DNA of 64,000 bases from Polytrichum commune (GCA_950295325.1 OX485807.1:25455666-25519665), one strand, 5' to 3'; shown: positions 24,121-35,964, counted from the stretch's first letter. A program made the numbers and translations. Notes: generated by a model from the letters alone, not told the origin.

Positions 24121-24274
24121 CATCATAACATTATTTAGATCCATAACAATTGTTGTGGGATTGACAGTATTCCATGAAATATTCCCCACATTTAGATCAA
24201 ATGTGGAGAATATTCTAAGAATATTGTCAGTCCCACAAAACATTGTTATGGAACTGAATAATGTTATGATTGTG
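24121..24274 (+). mobile_element. 154-bp foldback MITE with TAA target duplication
   Basis: Nearly the whole element is one palindrome. The left arm runs CATAACATTATTTAGATCCA, CAATTGTTGTGGGATTGACA and CCCCACATTT; the right arm is its complement with a few mismatches, around a short AGATC loop at 24193-24197. TAA flanks both sides (24118-24120 and 24275-24277). A transcript would form a hairpin resembling a small-RNA precursor. Confidence 0.8.
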
Positions 24275-26546
24275 TAATGTCAAATAATAAGTATATCACT
24301 AAATACCATAAATGGTGTAATCGAAATGATCAAGCACCGAGAGTCTACACATGTTACTTGTGCTATTAGGTATCCAATATCTAGGATAACTGAAGATATT
24401 TTATTGATCCCATAATGAAGATTTCGAACCGATCATTGATGCTCTTGTACTTGATGTGTGTGTGTGTGTGTATGGTATGGAGGCCGGGCAAGATGTGTGG
24501 AAAGTTTGATGAAGTTTGTTCAAGTGAGGCCACTTTTTTCCTTTGGAAATATCAAGGTGATCATGGGATGTTCTCAAGCGACTGCTGCATGGATGAGGAG
24601 GAACACAAGAGATAGAGAGAGGGGGGAATATCAACCCTTAACTTCCTAGGGCTTTGGCTTATGAATGACTTTTGGAGACAAATTCATCCAAAAGGAATAG
24701 GGTTAGCAATGTCGCAATAGGTAACATCGTGTTCCTCATGATACTTTTTTTTGTCGATGCCCATGATACCTTTCCCATATGAAAACCAATCATGAAATTA
24801 CTTTTTCTTTTGTTGATGTTTTATTATATATAGTGACTTGTTATTATTTTGATAAAAAAATTGTCAATTTTCTATGGACTCTTTTTTCTATCTCAAAAGT
24901 GTATACTGTAGTACCTTCACCACATTGTCTATTTATAGGAAAATGATTGTTATAATGTCCATTTTGAATTCAGAGATCCCGGATTGAAAGGGAGTGTGTT
25001 TTCATATTACTTATTGATGTTTACAATATAGTTTCTGATAAATGGGGTTTTCCTTTAAATAGTTTAATTAGTGCTGAATTGGTAATCAAAAGTAACGTAT
25101 ACAAAACAAAGGAGATAAAACTAAACTTTAAAATGTCAAAAATTCCATTACTGAATATTACAAAATGAAACTAAATTTTTGACATTTTTGAATTTAGTTT
25201 TTAGAAGTCCATTGCTAGTAGCAATCGGCCAAAAAAAATGAAAGATCTAGAAAAATATTGTTGCAATAAAGAAATTACCAAAGACCGCGTCACGTCCATT
25301 TGCATATCCATGGTGATAAGGCATCTATAAATTTCATGTTGGAAACGGTAGAAAAATCCATGTTGAACCCATTGGGTGAGGTGTTGGTTATAGTACTCTC
25401 TACCTTAAACATCATGGTCTTGTATGTGTTTGGTCTCCAGTGGAGCATCTCATCAAAGGTGAATGTGCGCATCTAGAGGTTGTGGGGTCTAGGAAATTTC
25501 ATCCACTAGGAAAGTTAAAACATATTGCATCATCTATAGCATGAAAATATTTAGCGGTAGACAAATTGGCTCTAGGAAATGGTGTCACTGACCTCAAATC
25601 AATCCAATACAATCTAATTTGAATGGGGTCTCCCTCAACCTATACAACCCATTGTACCCTAAAACAAAATTACACTAGCGTACAAATGGGGGTTCAACCC
25701 TTAAAGGACCAAGGGCTCAATGTACAGTACAACAACATAGAATACTACAACCCCTCACCACGTCTACGGATTGTTATTTTGTGCTTTGGCATTTTCACTT
25801 TATTAATAATTCTATTATGTCAAAAAGAGAATAAAAATAGGGAATGGCTAAGTCGACCATGTAGTTTGCTAGAACGACCATAGAAACACATCCCTTGATC
25901 ACATGACCTGTTAGAATTTGATTTTCACCACACATATAAAGAGGAGCAAGGTATTGTATTAGCTTTGTGTGAGAATTAATAAACTTACCAAACTCGGATG
26001 ACAAGTCAAAGCATAGTCAACTAAGTGTGTGTTTTGCATACAAGAGGACCTAAATTGTGTATCCTAACCCAGATCTTCAATAAATTGATAACTTTTAGGT
26101 ATTCAAACAATTGTAAAGGCATAAGTTAGAAAAATCTTTTGGTTACATGGGGTCACTTTTTACTCAATTGGCTAAAAGTAAAAATCTATAGCTCAAGATA
26201 CACATATTTGTGCATGGATAAGCATGGATTGGGCTTCTTAGACACTTAGGGGTTAATTTGAACATGGCCATCATGAGGAACAACACCAATCTTTAGGAAT
26301 GAGAGACGCTTCACCTTGGTCATAGCTAGGAGCTCATATGTGAGCTGGAAATGGGTTTACAAACCACGGTGAACATAGCCACAAAATGTACATAGGCAAG
26401 GCATACTAAAATGCATAGAGAATGATGTGTGTGTGTGTGCCAACATTTATAACCAATTGTTTATTATACATGAAGGGACGGTGTATTTTTTTCTACAACC
26501 AAGATACAATTCCAGCCATGGAAAAAACCTAGCCCCTTCCGCGCAG
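24275..26546. other. intergenic AT-rich DNA
   Basis: No supported gene or bounded element. There is a short (GT)n at 24457-24471 and another at 26427-26438. Open frames are short and unrecognised. Confidence 0.5.
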
Positions 26547-26548
26547 TA

Positions 26549-26865
26549 CACTAAATACGATAATTAGTGTTTGATTATGTTTAATGTTGTTACCACCCCA
26601 CTCTATTCAACACTAATTTTCAATTCCTTGACAATTAGTGATAGAAGATATACTAGAAGATATGTTGGACTTCTCCTTTTATCATTGTTAAAAACATTCC
26701 ATATCCTTACTAACACTAAATTCAAACATGTAACTTCCACATATTACCATAGTTGATATTAAGTGTTTGAGTTTACATTTAATGTTACTTACTTTCATAG
26801 GGTTATTGACATGCAGTGTATGAGTTTGTATTTAGTGTATCAAACACTAATTATCCATTTTAGTG
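26549..26865 (+). mobile_element. MITE-like element with about 28-bp inverted ends (family U)
   Basis: The left end CACTAAATACGATAATTAGT and the reverse complement of the right end, CACTAAAATGGATAATTAGT, both continue into GTTTGAT. A TA flanks each side, consistent with a Stowaway/mariner-type target. No coding capacity. Confidence 0.7.
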
Positions 26866-26997
26866 TAGTGAACCGAAGATTGACAAATTCACTAAACTTG
26901 AAAATTGTGAATTGATTTGTTACCATCCAATTTGTTGCATGTGGAGGATTTGACTAAGTTACTATACTTATGACACCCTCTTAAACCCTCCACAATG

Positions 26998-27195
26998 TCT
27001 GGGCAGATTTTTGGGCATAATTGGTCAAAACCCTACTCTTTCCAAAGTCCCACCGGTTATATGTTGTGATCTTTCAATTTTCTTTATATAAATGAGGTAT
27101 ATTCTATATATTCCTCCAAAGTGATGGGTAATTTTCTTGAAGTCTTGAACTTCAACAAGTTATTTCTCAAACCCAACCAGTTCATTTGTAACTAC
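26998..27195 (-). repeat. family B repeat, complete reversed copy
   Basis: Reverse complement of family B: TTTTTGGGCATAATTGGTCA, CCACCGGTTATATGTTGTGA, AATGAGGTATATTCTATATA, GTCTTGAACTTCAACAAG and CAGTTCATTTGTAACTACAC. One of at least ten copies or fragments in the window. Confidence 0.78.
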
Positions 27196-27199
27196 ACTA

Positions 27200-27540
27200 T
27201 ATGGTCCTATTAGTGTGGGTGGGAAATTAGCATGGGCCACACTAATTTTATACTCAAGATGGAACTAACATGGATCCAAGACCCTAGGTCTTCCCCCAAG
27301 TTTTCATGAAAACTTCTGACCAACACATTGAATATTAGCTATAGAACAAAAATAGCACAAAATGAAATAGTCACCCACATTAATTTCTAGAAAAAAAGAA
27401 TTTATGTGGCCCACGCTAATTTTCTACTAGGAATTCAATGTGGCTGAAATAAATGTGGTCCACATTTATTCTCATTATGAAAATTTAGTGTTGGTTGTAG
27501 AAAGTTATTGTGGCCAATAGTAATAGGATTATTTAGTATA
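27200..27540 (+). repeat. diverged repeat shared with 52305-52560 (family Q)
   Basis: Shared blocks: AACATGGATCCAAGACC against ATGTGGGTCCAAGATTCC, then CCAAG-TCTTCC, AACACATTGA/AACACCTTGAG, and near the end words of the type ATGTGGCCCACGCTAA/ATGTGGCACACACTAA. The identity is too low for a firm class. Confidence 0.45.
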
Positions 27541-30340
27541 GCAGTCGGTTCTCCTTGCTCATTGACCCCACACACTACAACTTACTATCGTGGACATTGA
27601 CAACACCTATTTATACTTAAGATTTGGAGCTTATCATGCAAACCCTACAAATTATCATGCATAGTTACATGACGGCATGTGGAGAAATCTTAGTGCCAAA
27701 ATGGCAAAAGTTGTAGATGATGTCTTGGGATCTGCAACTACTCATGTGAACTATACATTATTGTGGTGGAAATTGAATGTACTTTTAATGAATACCTACT
27801 TGAGATCTAGAGCTTAATAAACTTAACCCTGTTGAAGAAGCAAACACAATGGCATGTGGAGAATTCGAGTGACTGGAAAAAGGGAAAGTTGTAGATTTGA
27901 ACGGGGAAATTTGTAGATTTAAAATGGTGTCTTGAGATTTGAAGTTAACCCTAATAATAATAATAATAATAATAATGCATTATCGCTTAGCAATCTATTT
28001 GACACTAACCTAACTTAACCAATCCTACCCTAGGAGCAACAAAAATGAGGGCCGAAAGAAGGGAAGATACTTTGTGGGACGGCGGATCCCTCTCCCTTAT
28101 GTAAGCAGGAGAGAGAGAGAATTATTGCATACAAGTGCACATATCATCCATCCAATGCAATAAAAAATTGACTTAAAGGTTTGTGATTGTATCATCTCAT
28201 ATAATTATCTGCAAGGATGGTCCATGATAAAGCAATTGCATTGGTGTGGAGGAGTAAAGTTGTCACATCACTAACTTAACCTACTAGAAGCAACATGAAG
28301 AATAGCAACATCGAAGTGCTTTTAGAAATCCCTTCACATGGGCTTTATTCTCAAAAAGAGAAATAGAGTATCATTGATAATCATTGATGTAAATAAATGA
28401 ATAAAAAATTTCCGTTGTATTTTTTAATTTCATTTATTCTTTGAATGATGTAGTCACCAAGCCAGTGTTTGATGCAGGCCATCACTAGTATATTTACATT
28501 GGGGCACATGGATGTTAATGGGTTAGGGTATGAGGTGAATGAAATTTAAGTGGAAAATTATGGATGAGGGTTAGCGGGTGTTTAATTATGGGGCCAAATA
28601 TGGACTAAGTATCCCAATATGACAGGGGTTTAGGATGTAGGGTTTTGTGTGAACATGTTACATGGTTGCTTTAGCTTGTAAAAGCATATCGATGTTCTCT
28701 TGGGTGCCATTGTGAGGCCAATAAATGATTTTGGTATTGGCAACAAATTCTATTTATGATTTAAGTAATCAATTGACGGGAGACTTGGACATTAGCTTAC
28801 ATGAACGTATAGCTTACATACCTACAAACTTCATCCATATGACCAAAGCATCTTCAACAATTTAAAAAGAAAAAATTAGAATTCAAAAATTATGTACTTA
28901 TGAAAGGGGTTAATTTTTTCCTCATGCATAAGTGCCATAAACCTATCCTTTAGACTTTACTAAATTGATTTAGTCACATAAGATAAGTGACCACTTAAGA
29001 CACATATACCTCAAGAGGCAAGTTCTTAACATGGATGGATGGGAGGTACTTGCACTTAAATGCAACAATTCCATCTTACCCATTGCTTATGGTTAATATT
29101 GTGGACCACACTATAGACAAGGATACCAACACTAAAAGCATCAAGGATAATACTATGGACATGAAATCTATATTCCAACCCACAATATATAACATTGGAG
29201 GTCTAGGTTCTGGGTTAAAAGATTATGATTGGATGGACATTAGTGTGCATTTGAGAGACTTTTAACAAAATGAGATCCAATATATTCCTAGCCTACTTGA
29301 GCAATAACAAAAGAATGTTTATATTCATTCCAAAAATAGACTACAACACATTATTTAAAATTTTCCAATTTCCCCCCAACATCCTTATTGAATGTTATTC
29401 TATCTAATTTTATTTTTTTTACATTTTGATAATTTACAAAAAAATACGGTTGTCATCAAAGCTACATGAGCAAACATGAGTATGTGGAGAGATTGATGCA
29501 AAACCACTTCCCTCAAGTATAAGGTTCCACGCTATTTTAATGCGTCATGGTGTATATTGTGGACTACACTATAGTGCATCAAAAAGGGTAAGTCACACTA
29601 AAAGTATGCCACAATATTTACCATACAGTACAAGTGAGCATAAATAGGGAGGAACCAACAACCGACCTATAGGGAATATGTTTTTACTATCAACCTGTGA
29701 GCCCAAAAATGATGCCCACATTGGTTGTTAACACTTGTAAAACATTACAAGTGGTGTTTTGGTGATTTATGATTATTCACAAAAATATAAAAAGAGTGAA
29801 GCTTGAAGAAAACTTAGTTTGAAGCATTAGGCTTTTGTGGAGTGGATTTAAGTAGGAGAAGGACAAACCTTGGTAAAGTGTGGTAGGTAGAAAGCCAAAG
29901 TTAGTTAAATGTTTGAATTAGGATCCTTGTTGATCATTTGAGGGAGGAAGGCTTAGGAGATAGGATTAGAGCCTACAAAGTAGAAGGAAATATCGAGGGC
30001 TTATCGTGAGCCTTGAGGGTGCTCACCCCCTCAAACTCACTATATAATCCCTCATTCTTCCCTCACTCATCCTCTCTTTCCTTCGTGCTCCTTGGCACTC
30101 CACGTGTTATAAGTGTGGGTGCGTGGGAAGCAAGATAGGAGCACGTGTGTGTGCATGGATGTAAGGTTAGGAGCCAAGGCTAGTTGGCCTTGAAGAGGGC
30201 TTGACCTCTTGTTAGTAATAGTTGGGCGTGAATGATTTAAAGTTCAATTTATGGCTTTGTTTGAATACTTGGATTTACATTGATTAGCCTTATACTTATG
30301 CGGATGTGCAAAGTCTCTTATTGGAGCATTTGGTTTTGTT
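27541..30340. other. intergenic AT-rich DNA
   Basis: No supported gene. It includes an (AAT)n run at about 27952-27976, half ends of family K near 28110 and 29035, and otherwise unassigned sequence. The open frame at 29035-29265 starts inside a K terminus and is not supported. Confidence 0.5.
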
Positions 30341-30793
30341 GGACTTCATATGAATTTTTGAGAGCCAAAAAACCGAGACTATGTCCAAACTTCCAAAAAA
30401 CTAGTGAAAAAGTGTAGGTTCAAAGGGAACAGCGTAGAATTGCGACCATATACTTTGTGGCAGTAGAAATATTATTGCATATTCATGTAGAGGACTTCAT
30501 TACCTATCCATGGATACCAAGAACTCATTTTTTGGACTTCATATGAATTTTTGAGAGCCAAAAAACCGAGACTATGTCCAAACTTCCAAAAACTAGTGAA
30601 AAAAGTGCAGATTCAAAGGGAACAGCGTAGAATTGCGACCATATACTTTGTTGCAGTAGAAATATTATTGCATATTCATGTAGAGGACTTCATTACCTAT
30701 CCATGGATACCAAGAACTCATTTTTTGGACTTCATATGAATTTTTGAGAGCCAAAAAACCGAGACTATGTCCAAAACTTCCAAAAACTAGTGA
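30341..30793 (+). repeat. 193-bp tandem repeat, 2.3 near-identical copies
   Basis: GGACTTCATATGAATTTTTG starts units at 30341, 30534 and 30727, a period of exactly 193. The two full units differ by only a handful of bases and the third stops after 67 bases, so the duplication is recent. Each unit has one nearly complete frame on +, but 193 is not a multiple of three and the frame is not maintained between units. Confidence 0.95.
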
Positions 30794-31464
30794 CACACTC
30801 TTATAGTTTTTTACTTATGATGTTTAGACTTAAAGTGTTGGATTCATTAGGTAGGAAGGGGTGTGTGTAACTTTTGAATGTATTGGTGATTGACCATTGA
30901 GGTTGAACTTAGTAATGGAATGTGAAGGCCTGTAAAGGAGAGGCCACCATAAGTTACACAAGTATTTGTTAATACTTAAACTTATGTGCTTCATGGAATC
31001 AACAAGCGAAGGTTCGTGCAGTAGTGTGGAATCAACGGCGAAGACTCGATTCACACGAGGGATATCTTTGAAGGCATGCGTGGCCAAAGCGGCCGGGTGG
31101 ACTTTAGATAAATACAAGGATGTGACATTACCCGAGATTAAGGAGTGTAAGAAGACATAGTATAGACTTGGCTAAGTTGCGTATATTCCAACGATAGATT
31201 GGAATCATACATTGTGTTACAAAGAGAGAAATCTCTACATGCCATTATAAACTTCTCCATTCGGGCTAGGACGAAATTGAAGGGTGGAGGCTTTTTGGTG
31301 ACACAACCCCTTGGTAGTAAGTGTTAGGAAACCAAACCACCAAATATCTTCTAGACCTCATAACACTTAAGGTATATATGCACATAGAATTTCATTACTC
31401 TTCACCAATCAAACCCCTATATTTGACTGGTGTTTGACTTGGTGATGATGAAAGAACAAACACC

Positions 31465-31745
31465 ATAAAGACACACATTTCAAAAAGGATTGGACTACGT
31501 CTTCAAACTCTATTGACTACGCCACACTCAATATTGAACACAATTGGGAGGACCTACGTATTCAATCAAGAAACACACAACTGTGCACTTATGATAACCC
31601 TAACCAAACCACACAATGTGTGATTCCCAATCCGATTTTTTTGCCAATACCTCATTGCAGATTTGCTGATGCACCACAAGTTTCAATGTGGAAATCTAAT
31701 TGGGAGAAGTTGGAGAAACATGAAAAACGAACCGAGCATCACCCA
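31465..31745 (+). repeat. family S repeat, copy 2
   Basis: Same word order as 16980-17235: GGATTGGACTACGTCTTCAA, CACTCAATATTGAACACAAT, GGGAGGACCTACGTATTCAA, TTGCTGATGCACCACAAG and GAAGTTGGAGAAACATGAAA. Confidence 0.72.
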
Positions 31746-31784
31746 CAATATCTTAATTGAGGACGTTTATTGTTGAATGAATAG

Positions 31785-31996
31785 AGATACATAGGAACCG
31801 GTTGAGGTCGAGAAAGAACCAGTCGAAGTTCAAGACTTCAGGAAAACTACCAACCTTTTTTGGAGGAATCTGTAGAATATTCCCCAATTAAACAAACAAA
31901 CAACATCGAAAGGCGTCAACCAAAAACAACATGAGGATCTTGAGCGATTGTGCCTGAAAATCTCCCCGGACCGGACACTGCATGGCACCTATGATT
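31785..31996 (+). repeat. family B repeat, first of three in a row
   Basis: Begins near GGAACCGGTTGAGGTCGAG and ends CCGGACACTGCATGGCAC. It is followed directly by a second copy starting GGGGAGAACCAGCAGTTAGT. It has no SINE at the site where the next two copies do. Confidence 0.75.
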
Positions 31997-32418
31997 GGGG
32001 AGAACCAGCAGTTAGTTACAGATGAACCGGTCGAGTTTGAGAAATAATCGGTTGAAGTTTAAGACTTTAAGAAAATTATCGATCACTTTAGAGGAATTTA
32101 TGGAATATATTTCAAATTAATATAGAAAAAAAAATCAAAGAATGTCTTTCTTTTTCTTTTTTCTGAGACAGAAGGCCGACAAACTAGCGCCAAAGCACAT
32201 GAGGAGCCAGGTGACCACCTGGCAAGTTTTCCGTCGAGGAGAGAGGAGATTTCACAGCCGGGAATCGAACCGCCCACCTCTTCCTTGAGATTCGGGTATC
32301 TCTCCACCACCATCCCGTAACTTAGTTCACGGTCATCTCGGACCGCAAAAAACCGAAGAATGTCAACTCGTAAACCGGTCGGACTTGCAAACACCACGAG
32401 GATCTCAACCGATTGTGA
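31997..32418 (+). repeat. family B repeat carrying a nested SINE (second in row)
   Basis: The B sequence (GATGAACCGGTCGAGTTTGA and on) is interrupted after AAGAATGTC at 32146 by a minus-strand SINE and resumes at about 32365 with AACTCGTAAACCGGTCGGAC. It breaks off after CTCAACCGATTGTG, where the third copy joins without its own first 30 bases. Confidence 0.8.
32147..32346 (-). mobile_element. tRNA-derived SINE, family C, copy 1
   Basis: Read on minus: head GGTCCGAGATGACCGTGAAC, A-box-like GTGGTGGAGAGATACC, B box GGTTCGATTCCCGGC (consensus GGTTCGANTCC), then GTGAAATCTCCTCTCTCCTC, GACGGAAAACTTGCCAGGTG and an A-rich tail ending AGAAAAAAGAAAAAGAAA. It is flanked by near-identical words AAATCAAAGAATGTC and AAACCGAAGAATGTC. 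The empty site exists in other B copies. Confidence 0.88.
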
Positions 32419-32855
32419 AATAACTAGTTGAAGTTCAAGACTTTAGGAGAATCACTGATCACTATAGAGCAATTTATGGAATATACTTCAAATAAATACA
32501 GAAAAAACTGAAGAATGTTTTCTTTTTCTATTCCTTTTTTTCCCTTTTTTCTGAGACAGAAGGCCGACAAGCCAGCGCCAAAGCACAGGAGGAGGCAGTT
32601 GACCACCTGGGAAGGATTTTCCATCAAGGAGAGAGGAGATTTTCACAACTGGGAACCGAACCGCCCATCTCTTCCTTGAGATTCAGGTATCTCTCCACCA
32701 CCATCCCGTAACTTAGTTCACGGTCATCTCGGACCGTAAAATAACCTAAGAATGTCAACACGTAAACCGGTTGGACTTGCAAACGCCACGATCGAGGATC
32801 TCAACCGACTGTGCCCCAAAAATCTCCCGGGACGGGACAACACTGCATGGCACGA
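32419..32855 (+). repeat. family B repeat carrying a nested SINE (third in row)
   Basis: Starts within the B sequence at AAATAACTAGTTGAAGTTC, carries a SINE at the same internal site as the second copy, and ends CCCGGGACGGGACAACACTG. The shared insertion site shows that copies two and three descend from one B element that already held the SINE. Confidence 0.8.
32518..32737 (-). mobile_element. tRNA-derived SINE, family C, copy 2
   Basis: Same structure as 32147-32346. The B box on minus reads GGTTCGGTTCCCAG, one change from consensus in the core, and the tail is longer and A/G-rich. The flanking words ACTGAAGAATGT and CCTAAGAATGTC are decayed target duplications. Confidence 0.85.
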
Positions 32856-33261
32856 GATGACATTGACTATGGGTCATTTGACATTGGGTTTCCTTGAAGC
32901 CAACAGGCAGCTGCTTCTATATATATATATTGCTTATGAGTACATTGGAAAGGCTGCCTAGCTAGCTAGCTAGCTGCCTCACTGACCTCCTCCAACTAAT
33001 TCGTCCGGCGGGTGTTGATTGAGATGCAACTAAAAATGGAGGCAAAAGTGGAGGCACCTGGCCTCCGGCCTCTGCCTCGCTCTCATGCATTCAGGCTCCC
33101 TTTCCTTCCTTAGAGCTCCTTACTCCTGACAGCCCATCCTCCCAACTTTGTGGGCCACCGAACTCAACTGGGGTGCCAAGTACAAGGAGCCCGCCCTCCA
33201 GGCTTGTGAGCTGTGATGAGCGGATATTATTGCATTCGAGAGTACCACCTTTCAATGGGAG

Positions 33262-33787
33262 CCAAGAGAATTATCGCATACAAATGTACCTCTCACACCC
33301 CTCCCACATAAAAGCTCGACCCCTCGTTCACGTTCGTAGTCGAATTCATCTCAGTCGACGTCGATCGCACCAATTCCGGGTTTTGAATGAATGAATGAAT
33401 GAATAACCGACGTCGGGCAATCCGATGTGAGTTTGAGCCTACTGATCTTATCTTGTGCAGAAGTCCGCGTGGTGCAGGGTGGGGTTTACTGCCTGCCTTG
33501 TTGTGGGTGGGTGGGTGGGTTCTTGGCTTCCTACCTGCCTAGTTTCTTTTTCCGTCGAGTAGAGAGAAGGTTTCACAGCGGGAATTGAACTGCCAACCAC
33601 TCCATTCGGGAAATGGATAACTCTGCATTATCACCTGGTAGTTAGGGTCATCTCGGGGTTTTGAAAACTAATTTTGGTGTCAATTTTAGTGTCAAACTGC
33701 CATTAAAAGCAACCTACGGATTACATCTTATTTCAAGGCTTTTATGTTGGATGAATGAGAGGTACGTTCATATACAAGAATTCTCTT
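33262..33787 (+). mobile_element. family K MITE interrupted by a SINE
   Basis: Left end AGAGAATTATCGCATACAAA then TGTACCTCTCACACC; right end CTTTTATGTTGGATGAATGA then GAGGTACGTTCATATACAAG. The internal K sequence (ACCAATTCCGGGTTTTGAA, then TTTTGGTGTCAATTTTAG) is split by SINE D at 33388-33655. Confidence 0.72.
33388..33655 (-). mobile_element. tRNA-derived SINE, family D, with 10-bp target duplications
   Basis: GGGTTTTGAA occurs at 33378-33387 and 33656-33665. Read on minus: GAGATGACCCTAACTACCAG, B-box-like GGCAGTTCAATTCCCGC, GTGAAACCTTCTCTCTACTC, GACGGAAAAAGAAACTAGGC, CCCACCCACCCACCCA, CTCACATCGGATTGCCCGAC and a (TTCA)n tail. It matches the + strand copy at 14235-14550 throughout. Confidence 0.88.
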
Positions 33788-33849
33788 TGTCCCCTCTTGT
33801 TCATTACATATTATAAAAATCATTAAATTAAATTTTTTTGTTTAAATTT

Positions 33850-34285
33850 TTTTGAAACAATATGTGGATTGGAGGTTATTATCATGGACATTATATATCA
33901 GCAGAACTAGCTTTGATCATCACGATTAGTCTAGTGAGACACGTTTGAAACGACTTGACTGCAAATTTGTGAGGGGGAAGTTTTGAACATGGATAGATGA
34001 GAGTTACGTTTGTATGTGCAAACTCCCCCTTACCACGTTGAGGAAATTATTGCACATGAGAGTACCTCTTAGTCATAATCTAATAAAGCCCTAAAACAAT
34101 ATTTGGATTAGAGGTTATTTTCGTGTACATAATACGACAATGGAACCAACTTTATCGCCCCAACTAGTATAGTGAGACATGTTTGGAATGAATTGAGCAC
34201 AATTTTATAAGGGGCAAATTTTAACATGGGTAGATGAGAGGTACACTTTGTAGGCAACGACTCCCCCTCATCCCTTTGAGCGTGA
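33850..34285 (+). repeat. about 235-bp tandem pair related to family K ends
   Basis: AATATGTGGATTGGAGGTTA at 33858 and AATATTTGGATTAGAGGTTA at 34098 start matching stretches. Both continue through AGTGAGACACGTTTG/AGTGAGACATGTTTG to GAACATGGATAGATGAGAG/TAACATGGGTAGATGAGAG and end in CTCCCCCT. K-type ends (ATTATTGCACATGAGAGTAC) sit at the junction near 34045. Confidence 0.7.
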
Positions 34286-35805
34286 CTTAATGAGTAATTA
34301 TATGAGGAACCTTCTTCATAGTTTTTTTTGTTGTTGGTCAAGGTGGCTTCCACCTTGAACACGATTTGAATTGCTTATGAGCTCAAGAGCTCATATGTAG
34401 ATGTCTCAATGAATTTTGGCGTTATCATGGTTTTGTGGGTTAAATTTGAATCGTGATGTTCATAAATATAATGCATTGTATCTTATTATGAAATCCATTC
34501 TTGATTTTTTCACTTCTACTTTGAATAAAAATGATGGCTTTAGAAGAAGTCGCTCATAAACTCATGTTGCTATACACAACGATACTAGAGGAAAAATTCT
34601 ACCGGTATTTGAAACGAGGGTATAATGTAGGTGCATGATATAGTTGACCATTTTCAATGAAAAATAGGAGCACACCTGGCCCCCTCACATGGGTGACTTA
34701 TTTGCATGGCTTTCAAAGCATTCACAATAAATTGCATGGGGTGCCCATAGCCTGCAGTTGGATGAAGAACTACATGGTGGATGGAGGAATGGATCGGGAA
34801 GTTCTTCAATGAAATGAAAATTGATTTTCAGGTCCTTTGTACATGTACATAACTATAAGTATGATTTCTGTAGCATATGTATATGTAGTACGAAAAAATT
34901 CAAATTTATATCCCTACCATGCACTCGCGTATATTCGTGCGTGTTATGAGAGGTGCACCCCCGGGATGCATGTCATTTAGGGTTTCAATGAAGAGTCTAC
35001 CTCCTGAGAAGTCGGTTAGCTTCCTTAACTGGACACCTATTTTGGGCTCGTAATCAGTAGTACAGTTGTCGTAATTCGGTGGATGAGTAATACATGTTGA
35101 TTTAGCTGCCACTTTGATGATACTTGGGATCGTCACCTTCGCATAAATCAAACTACACTGCACCCACCATCCTCCATAATTAGGAGTGTGACCCGTTGAG
35201 CCTTCACACACTTTTGATTTTTGTGGGTGAGCTGAGCAAATTAGGAGGCAAAAACTTGGTGAGGCCACATGTGACCGTGAGGTGCTAACCAACTTGTCAT
35301 GTGGGTATTCTACAATAAATAAAAAAGTCAGTTCGGCAACAACCTATCTTACCCATGACCACTTTAGAGACATGACACAATCAATATTGGCATTAAAACT
35401 TGGTTGTAATTGGCAAATGACCCATGCAGAATCTTGCTAGTGATGTCAACCACTTACAGATGATTGAATGATGGGAGCGTTCCCCCCTATAACACCAAAT
35501 CGGAAAACATAGAATCTTTGATTCCATAACCTAGACCAACACCTTCCTCAACTTTGATTTCAACGATTTAAAATCTTTGGTCTTGATTCGCAATTGCCAA
35601 CCTACTCAAGCTTCTAATGATCGAATCCATAGGCCAGATGATTTCACATGGCTGGAGATGTCCACATTAGCCTCATCTACCTTATATTCAACTTTGAGAT
35701 TGGAATATGGAATGTCTCTTTTCATATGGAGTTTTCATTTGGAGCATTTCTTCACGCTCTCAATTTTCATGATTTCTATGGTGTACAAAGTGGCCACTTT
35801 TTAGG
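34286..35805. other. intergenic DNA
   Basis: No supported gene. The 128-codon minus frame at 34906-35292 includes a short repeat shared with 16335-16375 and resembles no family, so I do not call it. Confidence 0.45.
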
Positions 35806-35806
35806 C

Positions 35807-35964
35807 CGGGGATTTGTGGAGTCTATGTAATTCTATTGAAAGGTTGAAAAAGTAGTGAGGTATCAATTACTTACAAAGGGGCCTCCCGGGGTTTTGAACT
35901 TGGACCTTCATGTGTTTCAAACATAGACACCCACCAAGTGGCCCACACAACTCTAAGCTAACAA
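35807..35964 (-). mobile_element. tRNA-like SINE candidate ending in a MITE-type terminus
   Basis: Read on minus: TTAGCTTAGAGTTGTGTGGG and ACTTGGTGGGTG (A-box-like), then AAGTTCAAAACCCCGG (B-box-like). The far end is ACTCCACAAATCCCCGGCC, nearly the terminal motif of the 9610-9855 MITE. No target duplication found. It could be a truncated SINE or a composite. Confidence 0.45.

Noticed and set aside
29035-29265. 76-codon ORF
   Set aside because: It starts inside a family K terminus and has no family resemblance.
30551-30739. 62-codon ORF in the 193-bp tandem
   Set aside because: The unit length is not a multiple of three and the frame is lost between units.
34906-35292. 128-codon ORF on minus
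   Set aside because: No recognisable family, and it contains a short dispersed repeat also found near 16335.
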